NCBI RefSeq assembly: GCF_011745365.1
Contig: NW_024468915.1
Span: 598,653 to 662,652 of the forward strand
DNA: 64,000 bases
DNA from: Cryphonectria parasitica EP155
Taxonomy: Eukaryota; Ascomycota; Sordariomycetes; Diaporthales; Cryphonectriaceae
Direction: 5' to 3'
The notes under the pieces are model-generated. The model was not told the DNA's origin. It searched no databases and worked only from the letters and a program-made list of their open reading frames with translations. The first letter of the stretch is position 1; each line of letters starts with the position of its first letter. Below, in pieces: positions 26,501-37,092 of this stretch. A program made the position numbers and the translations under genes.

Positions 26501-29500
26501 AGGTCACGCAGTGCTGCATCATCCTATATAACAAGGGGGGGGAAAGAGGGTACGTCTTTTTTGCCACAATCCTCCTTCCGCAAATCAATACGTCAAACGA
26601 GGGTAACACCACTTTTTCTGGGGGGTCGGTGGGATCAGGCGAAGCATCCGTGCTTGCGTTTCCCAAGGGCATTTTCCCCCCAAAACCGAAACGGTGTCGC
26701 AGGTTTTTTTTCTTCTTTCTTCCTTCGTGCATCCGGACCAGAGCATTTCTAGTCTTGGCGAGTCGTGCAGTGGGACTAGAGATGGCAACTTCTCTTACTG
26801 AGGAAAGAAAGTCCCTGGGTACCGGGATGACGCGTTGAGGCGCGTAAAATGGTAAGAAGCTCTTTAAAAAGGGAGGAGCTCCTTCTCCCTTTGCACGAAA
26901 CGCGTCCCCCGCGCGTGCGACCCTACCTTACCCTTTCGGCCTTACACACGCCCACTCACACCCACACAATCTTTGTTCCTTTCTTCCTCAAAAGTGCTCT
27001 AGCGCTGCAGCAGATCTGGCGCAAGGCCAAGGATTGCTACAGTAGAGTTGCAACCTTGGCCTGCAACAACCTCTGCAAGGACAGGAAGAAAAATTCCTGG
27101 CATGACACAGCGCCACGCCCGGGTTGGAGCTGATTTGCCCCCTCCCCCCGGAGCCCTAGGAATGCGGACGCCGGATGCTTTTTTCTTTCTTCCCCCTTCT
27201 TCAAAAGGCTTCCACGGACTGGGTCGCGTTGGGAATAAAGGGGAGGCTCCGGAGCTTTGGACCGTGGCGTGCTTTTGAGCGTGCCCGACAACGCGACATC
27301 ATCACGAACGAGGCGCGAACTTCACCCCACTCCGCCGCCGCCCCCTTGGCTCGTCATCATGGTTTCGCAATCTCACTACGGAACTTCTCTCTCGGGGCTT
27401 TTCTTGCAAACTTGTCTGATGGTTGGATACCCCTGCGTCCTCCAACTCAGCTGAGGCACCATTGAGCAAAAGTCTCCTATCTATCCCTTGTTGCCGTCCT
27501 TCCGAAGAGGCCGATGACAGTCCATTTTCTTCCCCTCTTGGCTGGTTTCGGAAAGACCATCTTTGTATGGCAAGATGCACTCAGCCCTGGATGGATGTCG
27601 ATCGGGCCCGACATGTGACCTCATGGAGGAATAAGGGCAACCATGGGCCTGCCCTTTATGGACACATGCAGGCCCAACGGGCTCTGCCTGGCCATGGTTG
27701 TGACAAAGTTGTCATGCGTCGCGCATCAGGTGTGCTCAGAGACGACGGCCTCGTGCATTGTGAATTTATTGGACGCCCGTTGGTCATAATCTATTTTCAA
27801 CCTCGTCCGAAAAATGGTCTATTATGTGTACTTTTCTTCAAGGTGAAGAGAAGACAATGGAGAGGTCGACCATAGAAAGAGGCTTGGTGGGCGGTCCTGG
27901 GTACAGGGAACAAGTTGGACTGACAAGTCACACTCGTCACCTTGGAGTCACAATTACGATTTTGCCAGTTAAATCTTTTTGGGAGAGGCGGAGGAGGAAG
28001 AGGAGAGCAACTCTGGGACCACCATTGGTCGACCTAACCGCTGCTCAGATACGCCTGTATGCTTGAATCCCTCAAGGTGAGGTACGTCAAGCTCCTCAAA
28101 CGTCATCCTCCGTGTTGGAAACCACGGGAAGAAGATCATTGGGGGCGACGAATCCAATGGCTCGACGAGATCCTTTCCACACTCCGACTGTTCTGTAATG
28201 ATGATGTCGACTGCCTCCTCCTCTCTCTCCCTCCCCCCTCAATGTACACAATTTACATCATCAACTTCATCAAAGAGCACCACGCAGCCCTGTGAACCCA
28301 TCCCCCTGCCGATGTAACCCTAGCTGTCCTCCCGGGCCCTGGTTGCGGCGGCCGCCTCGGCTTCCCAATACGAGAGTCTGGCGGACGAGTTTTCTTGCCC
28401 AACCTTCCCAAGGGTGGAAAATGCGAGGGCCTGTGAACCGGTTCCTCGGGACCCAGGAAGCTTGCGAAGTGGCTTGTGTGTGGGGGGGGGGGAGGGAGGG
28501 ACAAGGAGATGCAAAAGACGCCAATATTGCTTGTGTGCCACGAGCTCAAGAAGTTTGGATCAGAGGAGTTTTGTTCCTTTCGCGCCAAACTTGCTGCACT
28601 GCTATATACGCGCATGAGGATAAGGAAACAGGAAAGGAGGGAAATATGAACGAATAAAGAGAAGGGAAAAAGAAAGGATGAAACACGCGTACATGCGCGA
28701 ATGCACGTCCGATCAGCTGCATGTGATCTGCACATTGAATAAATAGCAGGTTGCCATGCAGGCTGCCATGCAGGCTGCAGCCTCGGCAGGAAATGTGTGG
28801 GTGACAAGGCTGGCCGACAGCACGTGTTTCTCTCGGGAGTTTAGTGAGTGAGAGAGAGCAGTACTCGGGCTGGTGTCTTGCTTTTGTTTTTTCCCTTTTC
28901 TTGATGCCGCCGCCACACGTCTCTTCTCGCACCCTTGGTCTTGCAAGTGATTAACACCTAACACCAATTTATGCCCCTGACGACAGATGCATGTCCTCGG
29001 CCATCCTCGGCGTTGCAGTAGAAGGAGCTGGAGGAGGCGCACCCAACCCACACGAGGTTTTAACTCGTCCTCTCTCTCCAGGGACAAACCATCCATCCAT
29101 GAGCATCCATGTTAATTGGCTGGGCGTTCCCATTTACCGCCCGGGCTTACGGCCAACAAGCCCTTCAGCTCCTTCACAAAACACGATTAATTGGTTCCTT
29201 GGCTTGCAAGTTTTTTACCTTGTCTGGGCCGGACATAATACGACATGAAAAGACCAGTTTTTAGGCTCTGGGCTATGTCTGCCCTGTCCGATCTCGTTTT
29301 TTAAGGTCTTGGACTGTATGAGAAGGTTGGTAGTACCTCTTCGAGTTGGGCAGCGATGCCTCGCCCCCCCCCCCCCCCCCAAAAAAAAACCCACTGGAGC
29401 TTGAGTCTAGTTCCCGCCTGAGAATTACAAGTTGGCCAGCCCCCCCAATCCCAAAGACCTTTTTATCACATCAGAAGCGGTGCAAATAAAAAAACTAAAA

Positions 29501-29898
29501 CGTTGTGCAGGGGAGGGGAAACCCAAGCACCTGGAACCTGGCAGCCACATATAAGTACAGTAAACCCCCCCCCCCCCGGGTGCGTCGGCCCTTCTTTTTG
29601 CTGATCTTGGCCGTGCCAGGTAAAGGGAGCAAAGAGCCCCTCTGCGGCATGGCTAATCTTTAAACGAAAGGCACACACATCCTCTAGAGAAAGTTGCGTA
29701 ACGGGAGATCCACCACGCCTCCTCCTCTTTTTACCACATCCTGGCCATGGATTGTCGCAGGGTGGGGTGGGTATGTGTGTGGCAGGGCTGATGGCATGTT
29801 GCGTCGTCTCATTGCGCACAGCTAGCCCTAGGGCCAAATCTCCTCGCCTGGCTGTCAGTGGTTGGGCTCCTGGGGACGAGTAATCTCCTCAGACCTCC

Positions 29899-29921
29899 CA
29901 CACACACACACACACACACAC
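29899..29921. repeat. (CA)n microsatellite
   Basis: About eleven perfect CA units in the spacer. Confidence 0.9.
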
Positions 29922-31420
29922 GATCGTGAGCTGGAGGCGGAGCAAAGATGTGCAAGTGCATAGCCTATTGGGACCTGACCTGTAGCCACTATAATCCGGG
30001 ACCCCCCTTCTTTGATCAGAGCCAGGCTGTGCTAATTGAGTCGAAGGGCCTGCACCAGCGCACCGGGAACAAGGACCCTTCACCGAGGCCTTCTTTCTTG
30101 GAAGCATCGATCTCTTCGTTGAGGTCGTCGGTCGGTTGATTTGGTGAGGGAGCTGCTCGTGTGGATGCTATCTGTATTGAGAGGACATCTTGCTGGCTCG
30201 AATGATCGTGGATGGTCCCAGGGGGTTGATATTGTTTGTGCTGTGCTGCGAGCCAACGTGGGCTCGAGAATCTGCTGTAGCTTTTGGGATGGCTGGCTGA
30301 AGGATGTTGAGATTCGGGCCTTTATACAGGCAATGGGAGGTCACATTGCCGCTGGCATCACTGGCATGAAGGAATTGTCCTTTCTTGGCCAGGAAGTCTA
30401 CATCATTTCTTGTGGACAGCGGTCAGTGGGCGAGCCCTCTAGTAATGGTCTCCTCCCTAGATTGGAAATCTCATCAGATGAGCTGCTGTCCAACCTGTCC
30501 TCATGACCAAAGTTCACGAGTCGGGACACTTGAGTGAAAGGGTCCCAGAAGACAAGCAGCCCCAGCTTGACGATATCAAGTCAGTAAGCAGGCAGGCAGA
30601 TAGGCAGGCAGGCAGGCATCTCTCGTGATCCAGCATGCCATTGCCTACCATCACCGCTCTGAGCTGGGTCTCACTTGTCCGTCCTCCCCATGCCATGATG
30701 ATCTGACGCAGGGCTGAAAGGCTTATCATCGCCTGTCACTCATTGTCTCAAGTTGATGCGAGATCTACAAGTGCATCTGCGGAAGTGCTGTGCCTTGATG
30801 ATGAAGGAGGAGAGGGTCGAGGGTCAATGGGACCTATCCAAATAGCGCAGACATGTTCTTTGCTTGCCAGCCAGGTAGAAGAAGAAAGGGGGGAAACTAA
30901 GGAAGAGCCGACCTGCCCTCTGCTCAGCATTGTGGATGACTATGTGAAAGGACATTCAGAAGCCTCATGAGGAAGTTCGGACATCACCACAAACCCATGG
31001 CCTCCCCACCAGCATTCTCCTCCTCTTGGTGACACTGTGAACGTTGTCATAACAACCAGACAGCTGCCGAGACAAATGTGACTCATCATATGCATACATG
31101 TAAGTAACAACACAGGGAGACAAGACTGGCTGAGACAGAGAAGCAGACAGACCAACCTCATGCGAAGATAGAAGAAAAGAAGCAAGACAAGACTGCCAGA
31201 CTTGGAGGTACATGATGCTTGTAGAGAAAAGTGACACAAGCACCGCTTTGAATTGGTAAATGGTGTCATGATCAGACGCCTCTAGCATCTCCGTGTTATT
31301 CGGTTGCCGTCTAATCCAATCTATCAAGTGGTATCCCCGGAATGAAATTCATCAATTGTGCTCTCGCCGCCGCATGTAAGCCCACCCGATCCTCAAACCA
31401 GACTCCAATAGTACAAGGCC

Positions 31421-32970
31421 TCAGTTCGCCTTTGCTTGGTTGCCGTCAACGCCCCATCTCTTGCTCTCGTCACCCTCCTTCCAATCCTTCTCAACGTACC
31501 CAAGCTCGCGCTTGACCCTCTCCACCGTTTCCTTGTCGCCTGTGTTCTTGCCAATATTGTCACTAGACAGGATGCTCGATTAGTTCAAAGACCCGATCCT
31601 TCGTACTGCGGTTGCGGTCATGGAGGGCATACCTGATCTTGACGGCCGCATTATTGCCTGCTGAGCTTAGTTTGATGACGATATTCATCGGCGTAGAGTT
31701 GCTGCCATCAGAGAGACGAGTAAAGTCGTTTGTCAGGAATGTGCCAACGCCAAAGGTAGGCTGGAAGCCGGCCTCTTCTGCAATCTTCTTGTACTCGAGG
31801 CACTTTTCGATGTTCAACGAGTCCGAGAACACAATGACCTTCTTGTCCTTGATGCCAACGCTGCCATAGAACTTTTGCATGGTCTTGACAAACTCCGCCG
31901 GGTCGCCCGAGTCCTGTCTGACGCCAGTGAACACCTCCGCATATGTCTTGGACTGCTGGACGTTGTCGGTGCCAGTGGTAGCCGGTGCGTCCGGGAGCTT
32001 CTCGACGGGTTGGTTGAAGGCCTTCAGGAACTCGGGCGTACCGAACGTATCCGTGAGCGCAATACCCAACACGCCCTCGCCGAAGCAGCTGACCCAGTGC
32101 CGCAGTGCCTCTGCTGTCGCACGCGCGTAATCGTTCTTGATCGCCGCAATGCCCATGAACCACTCGTGGGCGACGGTGCCGACGGGAGGGATGCCAAAGC
32201 GCATAGCAAGGTGGACATTCGAGGTTCCGGACAGCTTGCCGGGCAGGCCACGCTGGCTGCCTTGCTCGCTAGCCTGGACGAGGCCTCTGAAGACGAGCGC
32301 CTGGGTATGGTAGTCTCTGCGCCGGCGGGTGCCGAACTCGGAGAAGATGCAGCCTGCCTCGAGGAGCTTCAAGCCCTTATCAAATGCCTTCTCCTGTTGG
32401 CCATCGTAGTTCCAATCCTTGTCCATGAACTTGAAGTAGGCCTCTGAGGTGAGGGCCAAGATGGGGATCTCATAGAGGATTGTGTCGACCCATCTTCCCT
32501 TGATGGCCATGTAGACATCGCCCAGATCTGTGGCGGCGCCCGTGTCTTCTCCAAACGGCACAAACTTGATGACGACCTGGTCGCGCGGGTGTAGACGAAA
32601 CTCCTGTAGGAATTCGAGGTACTCGGCGTTGAGGTACTTGCAGTGTTCTTTGAGGAAATCCAGCTCTTCAGGGAGGAGGGAGATGTTACCGAGCTCTAAA
32701 GACACAGAAAACAAGCTGACGTCAGCAAACTTTGTGAAGGTCATGTAGACAGGAAGACAAAAACAGTAACGAACTGGTAATCTGCTCCTCCAGCCACTTG
32801 TAGGCTTCTCTCGACAGCCTCTTGTCCGGGGTACGATTGGTGAAAGCGTAGGTAACAGGGACATCTCTGAAGTACTTGTAGACAGCGCATTGCATAGTCA
32901 GTTTGTACAGATCAGTATCCAGAAAGGATATGACGCCCTCTGGGTAGGGCGAAGAGCTATTGAAGTCCAT
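31421..32970 (-). CDS. NPT1: Nicotinate phosphoribosyltransferase (466 aa)
   Basis: Catalyses nicotinate + PRPP (with ATP) to nicotinate mononucleotide, the entry step of NAD salvage (Preiss-Handler pathway). Three exons: 32970-32775, 32695-31633, 31562-31421. Introns are 79 and 70 bp; phases 1 and 2 join cleanly, giving ITKLGNISL and [13 protein letters not shown] across the junctions. Family motifs: N-terminal [22 protein letters not shown] (186-197), [21 protein letters not shown] with His242 at the position of the phosphorylated catalytic His, TDTFGT, and VRQDSGDP (324-331). The C-terminus [14 protein letters not shown] matches the usual family end. Length fits fungal orthologues. Intron 1 uses an atypical GTTCGT donor. 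It is divergent to UTP4 across 812 bp, so the promoter region is shared. Strong call. Confidence 0.96.
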
Positions 32971-33782
32971 GGTGCTGGCGAATATCAACCCAGGGGATTG
33001 TACCAAGAGGGGTTTGGCAGAGATTCGTAAGCTCTTTACGATTGTCAAGCCTGGGCAAGCAGCGGCGCAAGAAAGAGAGAGCCGGTTTCGTATGATCCGG
33101 AAGGCACGGCAGCGCAACTACTAAGGACCTTGACAGCTCGTGTTGTCGTTTGGACTGAACAGAAAGGAGGACCTGACTGCTGAGGAGGAACAAAAGTCAG
33201 CTACAAAAAGCCAGTGCCATGTTTAGATCGAGCCTCTCGACAACATCCAAGAAGAGGGAAGGGACATCGAGACCTGCTCTTAACCAGTTTCAAACGACTT
33301 GCGTAAGTATTGCCCCTCCTTTCTGCACCAGCATCCCACCTTCTGGAACTCCAAAGCGCGACTGCGGACTTACTGCTGGGTTATCAAGAAACGTCAGTGG
33401 GGCTAGGGAGCATGGTGGGGTTGGTGGGACCCCTAAAGCTGTTGCTGCTGGCTGCTGTGGTGGTGGTGGTACGTACTCAGTCACTGGTAGTGTGCCTAGC
33501 CAGGTAATGCTCTTCCCTGTCCCCACTAAATTTTTAAGCCTTGCCTGCCGCAGCAATCACTGCAACAAAAAAGTTTTTGGGATAGTATTTTCAATGAAGG
33601 CGCCTATGCAGCCTGTGCCAGTGACATCTCCAGACTGCACCACACTGCAACAATTTCTTGTCGCGTGTGCTCTCTCTCACAGCCCCCCCCCCTGGGTCCA
33701 CGCTGACCTCAAGAACAAAGCAGGGGAAGAGGAGTAAGAGACAAGTCACAGTTCACAGTCACGACAGCTGAATTTCTTCACC
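32971..33782. promoter_or_regulatory. Divergent promoter region between NPT1 and UTP4
   Basis: An 812-bp stretch between two divergent start codons. A plus-strand frame runs through much of it (about 33219-33737) but shows no family similarity or coding bias and probably lies in the UTP4 leader. A GTG/GGT-rich stretch and a C10 run (33683-33692) are present. No specific factor site was assigned. Confidence 0.5.
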
Positions 33783-36627
33783 ATGGACATCCACCGCTGC
33801 CGCTTCGTTCCGTTCCCTGCCTCGCCAATCAACACCATCGCCTTTTCCCACCCTTTCCTGTCCTCCAAGAGGCCTGCCCGACTTGCGATTGGAAGAGCGA
33901 ATGGCGATATTGAGATATGGAACCCCCTGAATGGCAATTGGTTTCAAGAAACCATAATACATGGCGGAAGTGATAGGAGTGTGGACTCTCTTGTCTGGGT
34001 GACCGGCGAAGACGAACATCTGCCAGGAGGAAACGTCATTGCAGGGAGGTCAAGGCTGTTCAGCATCGGCTACACCACGACCGTGACAGAATGGGACCTT
34101 GAACAGGGCAGGGCAAAAAGGCATGCGAGTGGGCAACACGGAGATATCTGGTGCCTTGGCGCACAGCCTGCGCCGCCGCAGGGACAGGCGAACGGAGCTG
34201 CGGCTGCAAGTCAACCACAGAGGCTTGTCGCGGGCACGATCGACGGTAGTATTGTTCTCTACTCTATCGACGATGACGATCTTCAGTTCCAGAGAGTGCT
34301 GGTCAAAACCGCAAAGCGCAACATCAAGATGGTTAGCATCGCCTTCCAGTCACGGCAAGTCGCTGTTGTCGGGTGCTCGGATAGCTCGATAAGAGTTTAC
34401 GATCTGAGGAGAGGAGAGCTCCTGCGCAAGATGACATTGGGAAAAGATCTCATTGGCGGATCGAAGGACATCATTGTCTGGTCCGTCAAGTGTCTCAAGA
34501 ATGGCGACATTGTGTCTGGCGACTCTACCGGCCAGGTGGTAATCTGGGATGGCAAGACCTATACGCAGGCGCAGCGGATACAAGGGCACAAGTCAGATGT
34601 ATTGAGTCTTGCGACGAGTGCAGATGGCTCCTCAATCATTAGCGGAGGCATGGACCGCCGGACAGCACTGTACCGCCCTATGGCGCGTGATCCTTCTCGT
34701 TGGCAGAGAGTCTGGCACAGGAAATACCACGACCACGACGTGAAAGCCATGGCATCTTTTGAAGGCCAAGGCATGAGTGTCGTCGTGACCGGAGGTGAGA
34801 CTACCCAGCTCTATCATGTGGCGCCGTATGCGACTTCTTTACTAATTGTGATTCTCGTTTCTAGGACCTGATGCCACACCCGTCGTCACCCCTCTGCGCC
34901 AAGCTGGTGTCGAAAATCACCGCACCCTCTCTCATCTTCCACACACCATCCCGCTTCAAAGTGCCCCCCAGGGGCGTCTGATCGTTAGTTGGTGGGACAG
35001 AGAGATACATATCTGGACACTACGTCGGCCGATGAAAGACCTTCTCGAGAGCGATGATGTGGAACAAAGTATTGAAACGAATCGCAAGTTGCTGGGGCGG
35101 ATACTCATCAAGGGCGAATCAAACATCACCTCGGCTTCGATCAGCAGAGATGGCTCAGTCCTAGTCGTCTCGACTGTCTCTGCCATCAAGGCGTTCCACC
35201 TGACGCCGAGCGCTGATGCCAGGGAAGAAGTGCGCATTCGCAAGATCGAGGTCCCTGCTGCAATCGAAAGCTCCGGCTCCACGCTGGTGCAAATCTCTCC
35301 TGACGGCCAGTGGCTCTGCTGGATTCAGGAGGGCACTAAGGTCCTCACGACAAGAATAATACGGGACGATTCCTCGGACGAATCTTTGGTATCCATATCT
35401 CCGCGGCCTGCAAAGCTGACCCGACTGAGACGAGACATTCCCAAGCACGTACGCCTTGGCGGTCTGGGCAGCTACGATAGGCGTGTCACACATGTTGCTT
35501 TCTCCCCCGATAGTGGCATGCTCGCTACCGCGGACTTGGCCGGCTACATTGACACATGGATCATGCAGGACGGCGGCCTACAGAATGGCGCCAGTCCTAG
35601 AAGCGAAGACGATGACGCGGCATCAGCATCAGGCGACTCGACTGATTCTGACAGCGATGAGGGCCAAGGCCCTGGGCAGGCCTCTGGGCCAAGGTGGATT
35701 CGGAACCCCAAGGCACCACTGTTTCCCAAGCTGTCGCAGTCGCCCGTGGTGCTATCCTTTTCGGAGGAGGCGCTCGGCTCGTCCCTCTATGGCGAAGGTG
35801 ACCATGGTTCGGATGACTACGTCTTACTGGCCATCACTACCGCCTCGCGCATCTACACATTCCACGCGCTTGAGGGATCGTTGACAAAATGGTCCCGGCG
35901 CAACGCCGCGTGGAAGCTCCCCGACGAGGTCCGTGCTACGCGCGACCTGATCAAGGGCGCTCTGTGGCAGGGATCCCGCATCTGGATGTACGGGACAAGC
36001 TTCCTCTTTATGCTTGATATCTCACTCGACTTTGGCGAGGACGGAGATGAGTCTGCCAAGCAGAAGAGGAGCAGGAAGCGCAAGAGGGGCACGGACACCG
36101 GCGCGGGTAGCAAGATGGAGAGCTCTCAAGCCTTGGCTCCGCAGCATGTTCGTGTTGCGCTTGCCGAGAATGGGAAGAGCGGCGAGTGGGTGGATGTCGA
36201 GATGGGAGATGCTGATGCCGATAGCTCACAGGTCAGCAAGGGTGATTTGGAGGGCAATCACGACGATGACGACGACAGTGAGGAGGAGGAGGAAGAAGAA
36301 GGCGGTGAGCTGCAGAGGCTGCGGGACCGCGAGCAGTCACAGCAGAAGGAGGTGGGAGGCAGCGGCGCCGCGGAGGACGACGGTGTTGCCAAGCGCAGGA
36401 ACTGGTGGCACACGTACAAGTACCGGCCGATATTGGGCATCGTGCCGCTGTCGTCCGAGTCTATTGGGGAGCCACAGGTCAATGGGTCTGATGTCAACGG
36501 CAGCAAGGGCAAGGGCAAGGGCAAGAAGAAGGCGGCGACAGCTGGCGCTCACCCACCGCTGGAGATCGCGCTGATGGAAAGGCCGAAGTGGGATCTCGAC
36601 GCGCCAGCGAGATACGTGGAGGACTAG
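33783..36627 (+). CDS. UTP4: U3 snoRNP / SSU processome WD40 protein Utp4 (924 aa)
   Basis: Nucleolar WD40 scaffold of the t-UTP/UtpA subcomplex, needed for transcription and early processing of 18S pre-rRNA. Two exons, 33783-34794 and 34865-36627, with a 70-bp intron (GTGAGA...CTAG, phase 1) that restores VVTGGPDATPVV across the junction. The N-terminus MDIHRCRFVPFPASPINTIA is typical of Utp4. WD-repeat blades end in motifs such as GDIEIWNPL, TVTEWDLEQG, SSIRVYDLRRGE, GQVVIWDGKT, REIHIWTLR and GYIDTWIMQ. The second half carries an acidic linker after about residue 600, a strong acidic tract near 800-815 (DDDDDSEEEEEEEGG), a Lys-Gly stretch near 884-893, and the family end EIALMERPKWDLD. The start is supported by the conserved N-terminus. 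Human counterpart is cirhin. Strong call. Confidence 0.95.
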
Positions 36628-37082
36628 ACCAGTAGGAAGTGCTCAGATGTCCTGGATGGACACGCAACGGAGTGTAAGACGCGGTCTAATGGGGGCCCGA
36701 CCTGTTTGGAACTCTGATGGGCCCGTTCAAGCAGGCAGGTTACCGGAGAGGTTGGGGAAATCTCGTCTTCCCTCATGATGGTTGAATGTCAGTGTGTCAG
36801 CCGCGGAAGGGTGTTATCTGTACCCTCCAACGTCCTGTATACCCTCACCTAGAAAGTACAACAGGCCTTTACAATACCAGACTAGAGTCTTCAAAAACAT
36901 GTAGACTTTGCAGTTCTTCTCAAGATCATGATCACTTTACTCGAGGATCACTCCTTGCTTCTTTGGTCTTTCAGGTTATCATAACATACGGTCTCGCTGT
37001 GTCTTGGCAGTAGTCAGGATATACGCAGCCTCGACAAACACCTTCCAAGTCGAATCTTTGGCAGTGACTATATGGTATATTT

Positions 37083-37092
37083 TACTATAGTA
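37083..37092. repeat. Palindrome TACTATAGTA, copy 2 of 4
   Basis: Lies in an AT-rich patch about 450 bp after the UTP4 stop codon. Confidence 0.85.

Larger units (their letters stand above)
14178..31420. other. Gene-poor 17-kb spacer with homopolymers and short palindromes
   Basis: No gene with start, splice signals and recognisable product was found on either strand. Base composition is near balanced, so it is not an AT-rich RIP island. It contains G/C homopolymers of 11 or more (14389-14402, 20021-20036, 20547-20564, 22413-22426, 24624-24634, 26436-26450, 28482-28492, 29364-29380, 29565-29577), a CA repeat at 29899-29921, tetranucleotide repeats (CATC at about 19989-20012, GGCA at about 30590-30617), poly(A) at 19947-19964, and many GTAC/TACAGTA palindromes. 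A few open frames of somewhat protein-like composition lie near 28.06-28.30 kb and 30.14-30.97 kb on the plus strand, but they lack ATG starts or splice support. Confidence 0.5.

Noticed and set aside
29888..30720. CRISPR-like or satellite arrays around CA and GGCA repeats
   Set aside because: Only simple microsatellites; no spaced repeats, and the organism is a eukaryote.
33219..33737. 172-codon plus-strand frame between NPT1 and UTP4
   Set aside because: No coding character beyond length, includes poly-Gly/Val and Pro runs from repeats, and sits in the divergent promoter.
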